A DNA stretch of 64,000 nt from Phytoamicus setariae (GCF_016722925.1 NZ_JAEQNC010000009.1:186001-250000); one strand, 5' to 3'; numbered from the stretch's first letter, positions 41,887 through 51,497 are shown. Numbers and translations: made by a program. Notes: generated by a model not told the origin, from the sequence alone.

Positions 41887-43074
41887 TCACTCTGCCGGAT
41901 ATTGGCTGCTCAACTGGTTTTCCGGAGCTCGTGCGCTCGTGACCGCTGAACTCGAGACGAGGCCGGCCCTACGCAGAGAGCTCGCGCTGGCGGGCGCGTC
42001 ACGCCGCACCCGATCGGCAACGACGTCGCCGGCCGCCCCTGCCGCGGGTCGGCCAGTTATACGCTCCACCAGGTACAACGGCCGTTGCCGGACCTCGATC
42101 GCGATGCGGCCAACATACTCGCCGAGAAGCCCCACGGAGATCATATTGAACGCGCCGAACACTAAGATAACGACCATCATTGACGCGTAGCCGGGCGCAT
42201 CGATTCCGAATATCAGGGTACGCCCAATGATGATGGCTGCATAGAGCTGGGCCAGAAAGACGACAACAAGGCCGACATAAGTCCAGATCCGCAGCGGCAT
42301 CGTCGTCGATCCAGTGATCCCGTCCAAGGCGAAGTTCCACAATCGCCAGTATACCCACTTCGAGGTACCCGCCATGCGTTTTGGCCGGTCGTACTCTACC
42401 GTCGCCTGAGTGAAGCCAACCCAGGAGAACAGCCCCTTCATAAAGCGGATACGCTCTGGCATGCCGTTCAGAACGTCAACGACGCTCCGATCCAGCAGCC
42501 GGAAATCGCCGACATTGTCTTGAATGGGATAGTCGGCGAGCCGGTTGTAGAGACCGTAGAAGGCTGTGGCCGTCCAGCGCTTGAGCCAATTGTCACTGCG
42601 ACGCATCTTCCGGCGAGCATTGACCACCTTTGCGCCGCGCAGCCAGGCGCTCACCATATCCGGAACGATCTCCGGCGGATCCTGCAGGTCAACGTCCATC
42701 GGTATGATTGCGTCGCCGCAAGCATGGGCTAAACCAGCTGCCAGCGCCGCGTCTTTGCCAAAGTTCCGCGACAGACAAATCAGGCCGATATCCGATCGCT
42801 CCGCCACGAGGCTTCCGATGATCGCCACAGTGCGATCACTGCTGCCGTCGTCGACGAACAGAACCTCTAACCGCCCGCCTGGTCCCAGAGCGGTGTGGAT
42901 CGCTGCGGTCTGTGCATCCAGAGCCTCCAGAAAGAGCACGATCGTCTCCTCCTCATTGAACACCGGCACAACGATACTCAACGCTAAGCCTTCCGTTCCG
43001 GGTATGCAGCGGGGCGACAGGTCAGCAGTGGCAAGTGGCCAAGTGTGAGGGAACTCAGTGCTACGGGTCAACAT
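41887..43074 (-). CDS. GtrB/DPM1-like family 2 glycosyltransferase
   Basis: This 395-residue enzyme transfers a sugar to polyprenyl phosphate at the membrane. The GT2 domain has LSIVVPVFNEEETI, VLFVDDGSSDRT and the DxD-like motif MDVDLQDPPE. Two membrane segments (IWTYVGLVVVFLAQLYAAII and MMVVILVFGAFNMISVGLLG) follow, as in GtrB and YfdG/YfdH systems. A GtrA-like remnant lies upstream on the same strand. The stop is 1 base before the fusion gene start, so the two are co-transcribed. The C-terminal 60 residues are not part of the usual family length. Confidence 0.85.
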   Translation of the reverse strand: MLTRSTEFPHTWPLATADLSPRCIPGTEGLALSIVVPVFNEEETIVLFLEALDAQTAAIHTALGPGGRLEVLFVDDGSSDRTVAIIGSLVAERSDIGLICLSRNFGKDAALAAGLAHACGDAIIPMDVDLQDPPEIVPDMVSAWLRGAKVVNARRKMRRSDNWLKRWTATAFYGLYNRLADYPIQDNVGDFRLLDRSVVDVLNGMPERIRFMKGLFSWVGFTQATVEYDRPKRMAGTSKWVYWRLWNFALDGITGSTTMPLRIWTYVGLVVVFLAQLYAAIIIGRTLIFGIDAPGYASMMVVILVFGAFNMISVGLLGEYVGRIAIEVRQRPLYLVERITGRPAAGAAGDVVADRVRRDAPASASSLRRAGLVSSSAVTSARAPENQLSSQYPAE

Positions 43075-43123
43075 GTTATGTCCCCAATGCGACGAAACAA
43101 GCTGGACCGCGCGCCAGCTACCG

Positions 43124-43351
43124 CTAAACGGGCTGTCCCTGCGAGTGTGCGAGCATGTAGTCCCGACAGAACACGAAGAAGACGGTGGAGTATACGATCG
43201 TTGCCATGGTCTGGGTCGCTACTGCGCCGACCCATTCGAGCCCGACGAGCGTCTGCGGAACCGGAATAGCACCAAATCCGATTAGCGTATTTGCCGCAGC
43301 AACCAGGCCACCGTGCGTACGTTGTTTGAGGAAGCCGCCCGATCTGATCAC
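43124..43351 (-). pseudogene. Possible truncated GtrA-like flippase
   Basis: This is a 75-codon frame with two hydrophobic segments (GGLVAAANTLIGFGAIPV and ATQTMATIVYSTVFFVF) that resembles the first half of GtrA. GtrA proteins are about 120 residues with four spans, so this would be truncated. It lies 49 bases upstream of the GtrB-like gene, the usual gtrA-gtrB order. Identification rests on weak similarity and position. The rest of the interval 43075-43647 shows no gene. Confidence 0.3.
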
Positions 43352-43647
43352 TGCTTACAATAGTTTTACTCTTGACCATCCCCGGCTCCATCCAACCTGC
43401 CGAACTGGCAAGCCCCAAGGCGAAACGAGCTTCCCCGACATCTCCGTCAGCTATGACACGCAAACCTCTGTAGAGACGAACTTTATTCTTTATGCTGGCC
43501 GCTCGAAAGCGAGCCATAAGACGTACGCATACCGCTTTGTGCTGGTTGTTGCTCGAACGGAGAACACGCTAGTCTTAGCGCTGGTCGATGCCGGGATAGG
43601 CTAGTCACCGGCCAGGCGTTGGGCACGGTTTTGGGACTTGTACGCGG

Positions 43648-45240
43648 ATGGGTATATCTAACCTCAAGCTAGCACTCGGCGCGGAGATGCCAGGGCCCTT
43701 GGGTCCGGGCAAGGAACCAGGATCGTCCTGGCGGGCGTCACGCCCGTTGTTGCGGCATTTCTCTCTGTGGCTCACGATGGTCGCTACTTTGGTGGCCCTT
43801 TGCACAGCGATCAGCGGGCAGAGCTACTGGATAGACGAGGCCAATTCAGCATGGCGCGCGGCGGAGCCGCGCTTCGGACTGTTCGTGAGCCGTATGGTAT
43901 CGGAGACTGGCTCTGATGCGCAAATGCCGTTGTTCCTCATAGCGATCTGGGCCTGGGAAAAAGTCGTAGGTGCCGGCGAGGTTGCGCTCAGAGCGATGAA
44001 CCTGCTTTGGCTCATTCCGGGCCTCTACATCTTCGCCAACGGTCGCGTGGACCGCCTTCTTGTGGCCGGCACCAGTGCCTTCCTGTGGTACTATCTTGAT
44101 GAGGCACGGCCGTACGGCATGCAGATCGGGGCGAGCCTGATGGTTTTTGGCCTACTAGAGCGTGCAGTCGTTGCGGCGCGTGATCCCGGCGGAGAGTATA
44201 CGCTCCTTCGCCCCTACCAGGTCTGGCTCCTCGCGTTTGGACTCATTGCCCTTGCGGGAAGCAGCCTGCTCGGAGCGATATGGGCTGGCGCGGCGATTGC
44301 GGCCGCAGCGTTAGCCGTGCCCTGGCGCGCTCGCCTACTCGCCGCCAGCCACGTCATCGGGCCGGCGATTCTACTCGTGGCCGTGTTGGCCCCGCTCGGG
44401 CTCTACTATCTCTGGACAGTGCTCGCGGGGGCCGGCGGCACCAAAGTGGCGGCAACCGACGCACAGAACCTGGTGTTCTCGGCCTACGAACTGCTGGGTT
44501 TCGCTGGCCTCGGCCCGGGCCGCATAGATCTGCGCGCACTGGAGAGCGCGGTCTTCTCGCCCTACCTATTCGCGCTGGCCAGCTACGCCGTCTTAGTCGG
44601 GACCGTGACGCTGGCCGGCACGATCCACACAGTGCGCAATGTTACGCCTCGGACGCTGACAGCTTGCGCGATCGCGTTCACGGCTGCCGCTGCATTGATC
44701 CTGATCGCCGGACACCTGATGCACTGGCGGGTGGTCGGTCGCCACCTCGCGCCTGCACTTGCCCCCGTGCTGGCGGTGCAGGCGGCTGGTGTGACGCTGC
44801 TCTGGCGTCAGCCTATCGGCAAGTTCCTGGTGCTTGGCTTTCTGGTGATGGCATTGGCCTCTGCCGCGAGCATCAGATTTGCGCCACGACACGCGAAGGA
44901 CGACTACCGCTCAGCGGCCGCCGTCGTACGGTCGGCCCTCGCTGAGGGTGACCGCGTCTGGTGGAGCGCAGACGCCCTTAGCGCGCTCGTTTACCAAGTG
45001 CCGCTGGGACAAGGGTGCACCGGTGCCCTGTACGTTTACGAGCCGCAGCCGGGCTTCGCTTCGGCGCTTGAGGCTCCAACCCTTGTCGTCACCAGCAAGC
45101 CGGACATCTACGATCCGGGCGGGGTACTGGCCGCGTTCCTGTCCGACCAGCATTTTCGCATCACCGAAACCTTCCAGGCCTTCCAGATCTGGCGGCGCAC
45201 GCCACCGGCGGGCCCTGTACCCTGCAGCCCGGGTAAGTGA
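43648..45240 (+). CDS. GT39/ArnT-like polytopic glycosyltransferase
   Basis: This is a 530-residue membrane protein with about ten hydrophobic segments. Near residue 60 is YWIDEANSAWRA, with the acidic pair typical of the first periplasmic loop of GT-C enzymes (GT39/GT83). DEARPYGMQ near residue 150 is also usual in this group. A soluble C-terminal domain (about 430-530) follows. It probably transfers a sugar from a polyprenyl-phosphate donor. It reads opposite to the flanking kinase genes and is followed by a methyltransferase and GtrA. Confidence 0.75.
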   Translation: MGISNLKLALGAEMPGPLGPGKEPGSSWRASRPLLRHFSLWLTMVATLVALCTAISGQSYWIDEANSAWRAAEPRFGLFVSRMVSETGSDAQMPLFLIAIWAWEKVVGAGEVALRAMNLLWLIPGLYIFANGRVDRLLVAGTSAFLWYYLDEARPYGMQIGASLMVFGLLERAVVAARDPGGEYTLLRPYQVWLLAFGLIALAGSSLLGAIWAGAAIAAAALAVPWRARLLAASHVIGPAILLVAVLAPLGLYYLWTVLAGAGGTKVAATDAQNLVFSAYELLGFAGLGPGRIDLRALESAVFSPYLFALASYAVLVGTVTLAGTIHTVRNVTPRTLTACAIAFTAAAALILIAGHLMHWRVVGRHLAPALAPVLAVQAAGVTLLWRQPIGKFLVLGFLVMALASAASIRFAPRHAKDDYRSAAAVVRSALAEGDRVWWSADALSALVYQVPLGQGCTGALYVYEPQPGFASALEAPTLVVTSKPDIYDPGGVLAAFLSDQHFRITETFQAFQIWRRTPPAGPVPCSPGK

Positions 45241-45310
45241 ATGGATGCGTCTACAACGAGTCGAAGTGACTCATCTACATCGTACGCAAATTTTACACGG
45301 ATCAGAGACA

Positions 45311-46042
45311 ATGGAACAAACCGCTTACCGAGAAATGGCCGCCACAGAGCAGGCCCACTGGTGGTTTCTGGCGCGCAGGAAGATTATCGCGGACACTATC
45401 AAGAGCTTTAATTTGCCGCCCCACTCCAAGATCCTCGAAGTTGGCGCCGGTACTGGCGGGAATCTCAAGCTGCTTCAGCGATTTGGTGATCTCAGCGCTG
45501 TTGAGATGGATGACTATGCGAGAGCCTATGCGACCCAAGTCAGTGGCGTTGGCGTCGAGTACGGCTTGTTGCCGAACTCGCTTCCTACTTTTCCTCATAA
45601 TTTCCAATTGATCTGCATGTTTGATGTTCTTGAGCATGTAGAGAAGGATTTCGAGTCTTTGAAGGTGCTTGCCACACGATTGAATCCCGGCGGTCGCATT
45701 CTGATTACAGTTCCCGCATATCCGTGGATGTGGACTGATCATGATGCCGTTTTACACCATCACCGGCGTTATACGAGAACAACCCTCTCCAACGTTATAA
45801 ATCGCGCGGGGCTTCAGCTGGATCGGCTGACCAATTTCAATACATTGCTGTTCCCTGCTGCGATAGCTGCGAGGTTGGTCGGGAACGCACTCGGAAAAAA
45901 GGGATCGCCAGGAAGCAGCTTACCGCCACGATTTGTTAATTCCGCCTTCGAAACCATTTTTAAGTCAGAAGCACCGATGCTGCGCAGGCTTAATCTCCCC
46001 TTTGGACTTTCGTTGATGGCGGTTGCTTCAAACTATGCCTAA
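45311..46042 (+). CDS. Class I SAM-dependent methyltransferase
   Basis: This is a 243-residue enzyme with the SAM-binding motif ILEVGAGTGGNLKLL near residue 40, the acidic motif SAVEMDD, and motif LICMFDVLEHVEKD. The pattern MEQTAYREMAATEQAHWWF is common in methyltransferases encoded with polyprenyl-glycan genes. Start ATG 45311. The next gene begins inside its last codons. The substrate may be a lipid-linked sugar; this is inference from neighbours. Confidence 0.82.
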   Translation: MEQTAYREMAATEQAHWWFLARRKIIADTIKSFNLPPHSKILEVGAGTGGNLKLLQRFGDLSAVEMDDYARAYATQVSGVGVEYGLLPNSLPTFPHNFQLICMFDVLEHVEKDFESLKVLATRLNPGGRILITVPAYPWMWTDHDAVLHHHRRYTRTTLSNVINRAGLQLDRLTNFNTLLFPAAIAARLVGNALGKKGSPGSSLPPRFVNSAFETIFKSEAPMLRRLNLPFGLSLMAVASNYA

Positions 46043-46397
46043 GCGTCTGATAAAGTTTACAATTTCTGGCGCTTGTGCGACTGGTATTCATGTCGTAATA
46101 GCTTGGGTGTTGATCGAACACTACGCCACAGATCCGGCATTTGCCAACGGTATCGCATTTTTGATAGCCACGTCCTTCTCCTGGGTCGCAAACACACTCT
46201 GGACATTCGATGCTTCCTTGGGGTGGGCCAATGTTAAGCGTTTTGCCATAGCAACGAGTTTCATGCTTTTGATTAGTATGTCCATTGCAAAATCAATAGA
46301 TTTAGCGGGTTTTCCTGGGTATCTCGGAATATTCTGTGTCGTCATTGCTCTGCCAGCAATTACCTTCGTTGTGCACAATAACTGGACTTACAAATAA
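46035..46397 (+). CDS. GtrA-family membrane protein
   Basis: This is a 120-residue protein with four membrane spans (IKFTISGACATGIHVVIAWV; ANGIAFLIATSFSWVANTLW; FAIATSFMLLISMSIAKSI; YLGIFCVVIALPAITFVV). Length and the N-terminal PKRLIKFTISG match GtrA, the flippase for polyprenyl-phosphate-linked glucose-type donors. ATG 46035 overlaps the methyltransferase stop. It may serve the GtrB-like enzyme at 41887 or the GT39-like enzyme upstream. Confidence 0.85.
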   Translation: MPKRLIKFTISGACATGIHVVIAWVLIEHYATDPAFANGIAFLIATSFSWVANTLWTFDASLGWANVKRFAIATSFMLLISMSIAKSIDLAGFPGYLGIFCVVIALPAITFVVHNNWTYK

Positions 46398-46399
46398 GG

Positions 46400-46921
46400 A
46401 GTTGCACCCATCGCTCGGAATGAAGACCACGTCGCCTTCGCCGATCTTCAAGATGCCGCCAGCAGCGCGCCACCGAGCTCAGCCGTAAACCTGGTTGCCT
46501 TCGATCGTCAGCCAATCCGACTTCATGGTGAAAATACCCGAGCCGCCGCTGTCGTGCGCAATGTTGCCCTTGATCGTGACGTGGTGTGAGCCGTCAATGT
46601 CGATCGCATGTCAGTCGCCGCCAACGACTTCGAAGCCTTCGATTTTGACGTAGTCCGCTCGCACATTAAGCGTACTGTAGGTGTCCGAAGAAGCCGGCCG
46701 GAGCATCGCGCCACCTGACAATTCGGAACGGATCGTGATGTAGTTGTCCGCGGCCCAGTCCTTGCTCACCACGATCTGCTCGCGGTACGTTCCCGACTTC
46801 ACCACGACCTCATCGCCGGGCTGAGTTGCACTTGCATGGCGCGGCTGATCGTCTTCCAGGGCGTCGACGAGCTACCATTGGCGATGTCGCTCCCGTCGAT
46901 GGCAACATAGTACTCGGCCAT
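46400..46921 (-). pseudogene. Broken right-handed beta-helix protein gene (polysaccharide-modifying type)
   Basis: Reading leftwards from ATG 46921, the frame encodes EYYVAIDGSDIANGSSSTPW and ISRAMQ. A frameshift near 46830 is needed to reach EVVVKSGTYREQIVVSKDW and the following YVKIEGFEVVGGD. An in-frame TGA near 46612 then breaks HAIDIDGSHHVTIKGNIAHD, and another stop follows near 46480. The repeats are typical of pectate-lyase-like beta-helix proteins that act on or bind polysaccharide. With at least one frameshift and two stops, the gene is clearly inactive. Confidence 0.75.
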
Positions 46922-47053
46922 CACTCTTTTCCTGCCATGCAGTCTACTAATCCGTCGCGTGTACCGGTTTCAATGATGGATCAGGCTCAACGCTATCTAA
47001 TAATAGCAGCAATAAGCCGATCAAAAGTATCAAATCTCTCGTATTCTTCAGTA

Positions 47054-49264
47054 TCATTTTTTAATATCGTGGTACTTCATCATTGACTTCGAAAATAGTT
47101 CAGAGTCGCTGAAGCTATATTTGGCGTGTCTTTTCGGTTTAACATTATTGATAGCGATCGGAATTTCCGCGCTGCGTGCGCTTTTCAGATGCTGCAGGCT
47201 GAGTTCGACGGCACGGCGGCTCGTCTTTGCCCATTGTACGACCATCAGCGTTCGTTCTGCCAGCGCAGTCAGATGCATCGTATCCGCCGAGGCGAGCACA
47301 GGCGCGCTGTCGAAGATAACGATTTGGCCCCTGGCGCGGGCCATCTCGATGATGTCAGCCACATCAGTCAAACGGGCGCGCCGATGGAGACTGGGATTGC
47401 CGGCCGGGATGAAATCGATACCGCTCGGATGGTGATGGATGACGTCCTCGATGCCAACCTGTCCACCCAGCACTTCGTTCAACCCATGCTTCAGCCCGGA
47501 CTTGAAAAGCAAGTCGAGATGTCCGCGCCGAAGGTCGCCATCGACAAGCAGCACCGGGCTTCCGTTGGCAGCGAGTTCGATGGCCAGCGATCCGGCGACA
47601 AGCGACTTGCCTTCTCCGCAGTGCGCCGACGTGACGACAATACTGGTGGGCAACTTTCCGCCATTGGATTGCTTGAGCGAAATCATGACGGTGCGTATCG
47701 CTTCCTCAAACATCCCGCCTTGACTGCGCCCGAAGAGCAGCGACGGATTTCTCCGGTCTTTTCTTCTCAGGCGCGGGATGAACCCGGCGGGCACGATGCG
47801 TGCTATTCCCGCCATCTGGTCGAAGCTACGGATCGTCTTGTCAAACATCTCAACCACGAAAGCGGCCGTTACCGCGATCGCAATCGAGCCCACCAGCGCA
47901 CCAATCAGATAGAAAAGCCGTCCGCGCCCCTGTGGTCCGAGCGGCACCGCAGCCGGGGACAGAACCTCCACTTCCGCTCCCGGCAGCAGGGCTTGCCCAG
48001 CCAGCGTCCGGCGCTGCGCCTCGAGCTTGTCCAGCGCCGTTTGCTCTTTGTCAACGATGCGCTGTAGTCGCGCCAACTCGATTTTTGCCAGCGCAGAGCG
48101 AGAACGCTGCTCATAGGCGGCCGACAGCGCGGAGCGGACTGTGCCGTCTTCACGATCAAGCGCCGCAAACCTGGCACGCATTGATTGGAGATATCGATCG
48201 ACCGCAAGGCCGAGATCGGTGCGGGACTTATCGATCTTTGCGCGCAAGTCGACCACTGCTTCGGCGTCGTTGCCGTAGATCTCAAGAAGACGGTCGAGAT
48301 CTTGCTGCTGGACACGAAGGTCGCGTTCCATCGCGCCAATGCTGTCGGGAATGAACTTGCTCTGAGCGGCAAGCGAAGCGTCATCCGCCGCTTCCAGAGC
48401 AGAAATCGTTTCCTTGACGTCAGCCCGGCTTTGTTCGATTTTTGTTTGCCGGTCGTTCAGCTCCGTGATCGACTTGATCTGTTTGCCCTGAGCGTCATCA
48501 TCTGGGACGACGCGCATTGTTTCCTGATAGGTGTCGGCAGCATCGCGCGCGGCATTCGTGCGATCCTGCTGTTCGGCGATGCGCTGCCTGATCCATGCTT
48601 CCGCTGCGTCCACACTGCCACGGATACTGTCCTTGCGCTCTTCAAGGTAGATGTCGAGCAGCCGGTTCGGGACCGCCGCTGCCAGTTCGGGATCACTTGC
48701 ATCGAATCCTATCTGAATGACGCCACCCTGGCCGTCGCGCCACACGCTAAGCGCCTTGTAATACTCCGGGAATATCGGCTCGACGCTGCTTCGGATCGGC
48801 GAGGACGGCTTTTGACCGCTGATCAGGCCGCGCAGCATGTCTCGGGCCTTGTCGACAAGCGAGGCTTTCCGCAGTGCCGGATTGAATTCCGGCCGTTCAT
48901 CGAACCGCAGGTCGCGGATTACCCGCTCTGCGACGCTTCTGGAACGAAGCCGCTCAATCTCCGATCCGATGTCCAGCGAACCATTGCCGCCGGGATCCTC
49001 CGCGCTGAGCGTGGTCGCCAGAGGCCTGTGGATCATCAGCCGCGACGCGGCATGATAGGTCGGCTTGAATCCCGAAATCACCGCAATCGCAGGCGCCATA
49101 AGCAGCATGGTGAGAACCACGATCATGCCGATCCTTCGCCAGATGAGGCGCAAGCCGGATGACAGATCAAGGTCGTCCGATTTAGCCTCTATCTGAAACC
49201 GTGGTTCATAGCGTATCGGCGAGAGCGAGACGTTGCGGTCTGGAGGAACAGTTGAAATTGTCAT
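47054..49264 (-). CDS. Wzc/ExoP-type polysaccharide co-polymerase and tyrosine autokinase
   Basis: This 736-residue inner-membrane protein controls polymer length and export. After a short cytoplasmic lead (residues 1-35) come the first membrane span (RIGMIVVLTMLLMAPAIAVI), a periplasmic Wzz region with coiled coils, a second span (LIGALVGSIAIAVTAAFVV) and the cytoplasmic kinase. The kinase has Walker A CGEGKS, A' VLLVDGDLRRG and B IVIFDSAPV. Tyrosines lie near the end (KYSFSDSE and KYHDIKK). The stop lies at 47054-47056, and ATG 49264 overlaps the downstream glycosyltransferase context by 4 bases. From about residue 35 on it duplicates the kinase half of the fusion gene at 38508. Confidence 0.92.
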   Translation of the reverse strand: MTISTVPPDRNVSLSPIRYEPRFQIEAKSDDLDLSSGLRLIWRRIGMIVVLTMLLMAPAIAVISGFKPTYHAASRLMIHRPLATTLSAEDPGGNGSLDIGSEIERLRSRSVAERVIRDLRFDERPEFNPALRKASLVDKARDMLRGLISGQKPSSPIRSSVEPIFPEYYKALSVWRDGQGGVIQIGFDASDPELAAAVPNRLLDIYLEERKDSIRGSVDAAEAWIRQRIAEQQDRTNAARDAADTYQETMRVVPDDDAQGKQIKSITELNDRQTKIEQSRADVKETISALEAADDASLAAQSKFIPDSIGAMERDLRVQQQDLDRLLEIYGNDAEAVVDLRAKIDKSRTDLGLAVDRYLQSMRARFAALDREDGTVRSALSAAYEQRSRSALAKIELARLQRIVDKEQTALDKLEAQRRTLAGQALLPGAEVEVLSPAAVPLGPQGRGRLFYLIGALVGSIAIAVTAAFVVEMFDKTIRSFDQMAGIARIVPAGFIPRLRRKDRRNPSLLFGRSQGGMFEEAIRTVMISLKQSNGGKLPTSIVVTSAHCGEGKSLVAGSLAIELAANGSPVLLVDGDLRRGHLDLLFKSGLKHGLNEVLGGQVGIEDVIHHHPSGIDFIPAGNPSLHRRARLTDVADIIEMARARGQIVIFDSAPVLASADTMHLTALAERTLMVVQWAKTSRRAVELSLQHLKSARSAEIPIAINNVKPKRHAKYSFSDSELFSKSMMKYHDIKK
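47072..49168. repeat. Long direct repeat, copy 2 (autokinase coding block)
   Basis: This is the partner of 38526-40622, with offset 8546 throughout and only a few substitutions seen. Recombination between the copies would delete or duplicate the intervening 6.4 kb, which carries the polymerase-like half, GtrB and the GT39/methyltransferase/GtrA genes. Confidence 0.93.
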
Positions 49265-50403
49265 GGTGTACTCTCCGTCGCTTGAGGTTGCGCGGAGACG
49301 GCTTCGTAGAGCTTTTCCAGCGATCGCATGTATGCCTTCATACTGAAATGGTTGAGATAGTGGGCGCGGCCTTTGGCCGAGAGGCGGTTCCGGATTTCCG
49401 GATCGCTGACCAGTTTCGCCAACGCTGCCGCCAGAGCATCTTTGTCTCCGACTGGTACGAAGAGACCGGTTTCGCCGTCGGAAATGGCTTCCTCATGCGC
49501 GCCAACGCGGGTGGTAACGACCGCGAGTCCATGGGAAAGACCTTCGATCACCGCCATTGCCATGCCTTCGGCATGTGAAGGCAAGACCAGGATATCTGCG
49601 CTAGCACACAAGGCTCGCGCCGCATCCGCGTCGAGCCAGCCCGGCATCTCCACCAGATCGGAAAGAGCCATGGCTGCAGCCTGGCGTTGGTAATCCTCTA
49701 CAGGTCCGTCGCCCGCCAGTACGGCGCGCCACTGGAGCACTTTCATGATCGGATGGCTTAGCGCGAGCAGAAGTTCTGTTACGCCTTTGCGTTCGCTCAG
49801 ACGACCGAGAAAGACGATCAACGGCGTCCCGCCGGCAGGAACGTCGCGCAAACCGGGATCGGGCACGCAATTGTGGACGACGACGATCCGACGCTCGTCC
49901 ACGCCCAGAAGCGTCGTTAGCGTCGTGCGATCGCGCTGACCCAGCGCCACGACGCAGTCGGCATGCTGAAACATCCGGCGTATAAGCATTTGTTGACGTG
50001 GCGAGCGTGCAGCAAAGTCGCTTGCATAGTCATAATCGTGCAGGTGCAAGATGTGGTGGCAGCCAAGGACGCGGGCAACCTTCGTCAAGATCAGCTTTCG
50101 TGCGGTGCTGCCGCGACCCGCGATATGGATATGGTGAATGCGTTCGGGCGCAACGATCCGATCCATTGCCATTGCCAAAACGGATCCCAGCAGGCGCACA
50201 AGGGATGTCGGCACGAACCATCGAGGTCCTCTGGTGTCGGTGACGAGGTGTTTCCGGCCAGCCGCCTTTGCCGTGCTTGTTATATAGCCGACCAACCTGC
50301 CAATACCGCCACCATTCTCACAACCGCCCGGGACATAGTGGCGGACGGTTGCTACGTTCTGCGTCGCTATCCGATCTCCATCCATGAACGCCTTTATGCG
50401 CAT
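49261..50403 (-). CDS. Family 4 glycosyltransferase
   Basis: This is a 380-residue GT-B fold enzyme. The C-terminal nucleotide-sugar site has VFLGRLSERKGVTELLLAL, and the EX7E motif is in SHAEGMAMAVIEGLSHG. The N-terminal acceptor domain has YVPGGCENGGGIGRLVGY. It overlaps the autokinase start by 4 bases and the upstream glycosyltransferase stop by 10 bases, so these genes are one transcript. It adds a sugar to the lipid-linked repeat unit; donor and linkage are unknown. Confidence 0.88.
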   Translation of the reverse strand: MRIKAFMDGDRIATQNVATVRHYVPGGCENGGGIGRLVGYITSTAKAAGRKHLVTDTRGPRWFVPTSLVRLLGSVLAMAMDRIVAPERIHHIHIAGRGSTARKLILTKVARVLGCHHILHLHDYDYASDFAARSPRQQMLIRRMFQHADCVVALGQRDRTTLTTLLGVDERRIVVVHNCVPDPGLRDVPAGGTPLIVFLGRLSERKGVTELLLALSHPIMKVLQWRAVLAGDGPVEDYQRQAAAMALSDLVEMPGWLDADAARALCASADILVLPSHAEGMAMAVIEGLSHGLAVVTTRVGAHEEAISDGETGLFVPVGDKDALAAALAKLVSDPEIRNRLSAKGRAHYLNHFSMKAYMRSLEKLYEAVSAQPQATESTP

Positions 50404-51497
50404 GCCCGGACCACCTCTCGATAAACAGCTGCGGCCTGTGCTCCGACCTTTTCAGGCGAATTCGGTCCCGTCGCCCATGCGAACGCGTTGGTTCCAAATT
50501 CTGTTCTGAGCGCGCTGCTTTCCGCCAACATCCGAATGGCTGTCGCAAGCTCCTCGACATCGCGGGGCGGAACCACCATTCCCAGTCCGTTGGATTGAAC
50601 GGTGGATCGCAATTCGCCGACATCAGTCACGATAACTGGTTTGCCAAACGCTACGGCAAGGTTGAGCACACCGCTCTGGGAAGCTTCCGTATAGGGAAGG
50701 ACAACAATATCAGCGTCCAGGAAAAGCTGGGCGACCTCCGCATCTTCGATAAAACGGTTGCGAATATCATAGCGACCGGCATCTCCCATAAGAGGCTGAA
50801 ACACCCCTGGATCGTCGCCGCGACCTGCGACCGTGATGCGTAGATTGGGGAGCGCATCCTTGAGCATCGCCTCAGCACGAACGAGATATTCCAACCCCTT
50901 GTAGGCAAAAATCCGCCCGAAGAGCAGCACGCGGAATGTTCCATCTTCTCGGCGCCTCGCCATTTTCTGCCGCCGAGCAAGTTCCGCGTAGCGGTGAATA
51001 GCGGGATGCGACAGGACATGAACGCAATCGGGCGACTTTGAATATTGGCCGAGGGCTATCCGTTTCAGCCCCTCGCCATGCACGACCACATGCCGTGATT
51101 GCCTTACCATCAATTCAGTGGCCCAGGTGGGCAGAACGCGGGTTTCGACATCGCCGGGATGCAATTCCACATCATGGATGGTTGTCAAAAGCGGGATCGG
51201 GCGCCAAAACGGCGCGGCAAAATTCAACCACAGGGTGTTGTTGCTCAGAAGGTGAATGATGGTCGGCTGCTCGTGCCGGATGAGCCGCGTGAGCTGATAC
51301 AGGAACCAAGGATTATAAAGCGAGCGGTGCCGTGGCCAGTCTAGGAGGTGCAGATCGACTGCCGGATCGACGTAGGAAGCAAGGTGCCCGTAGCGCCGGC
51401 GCGGAACGCCAAGAACGACCTGCATGTGTTGAGCAACGCCGCTGGCGAATGAAATGGTGTAGTCTTCCAGATCGGAAACCAGCAGCAGCGCCTTCAT
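50394..51497 (-). CDS. Family 4 glycosyltransferase
   Basis: This is a 367-residue GT-B enzyme. FRVLLFGRIFAYKGLEYLVR marks the donor domain; the EX7E region reads PYTEASQSGVLNLAVAFGKP, where the second Glu is not seen. The N-terminal domain has TIIHLLSNNTLWLNF. The stop overlaps the next gene's start by 10 bases and its own start overlaps the upstream gene's stop. Loss of the second Glu occurs in some active GT4 proteins, so function is likely retained. Confidence 0.85.
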   Translation of the reverse strand: MKALLLVSDLEDYTISFASGVAQHMQVVLGVPRRRYGHLASYVDPAVDLHLLDWPRHRSLYNPWFLYQLTRLIRHEQPTIIHLLSNNTLWLNFAAPFWRPIPLLTTIHDVELHPGDVETRVLPTWATELMVRQSRHVVVHGEGLKRIALGQYSKSPDCVHVLSHPAIHRYAELARRQKMARRREDGTFRVLLFGRIFAYKGLEYLVRAEAMLKDALPNLRITVAGRGDDPGVFQPLMGDAGRYDIRNRFIEDAEVAQLFLDADIVVLPYTEASQSGVLNLAVAFGKPVIVTDVGELRSTVQSNGLGMVVPPRDVEELATAIRMLAESSALRTEFGTNAFAWATGPNSPEKVGAQAAAVYREVVRACA

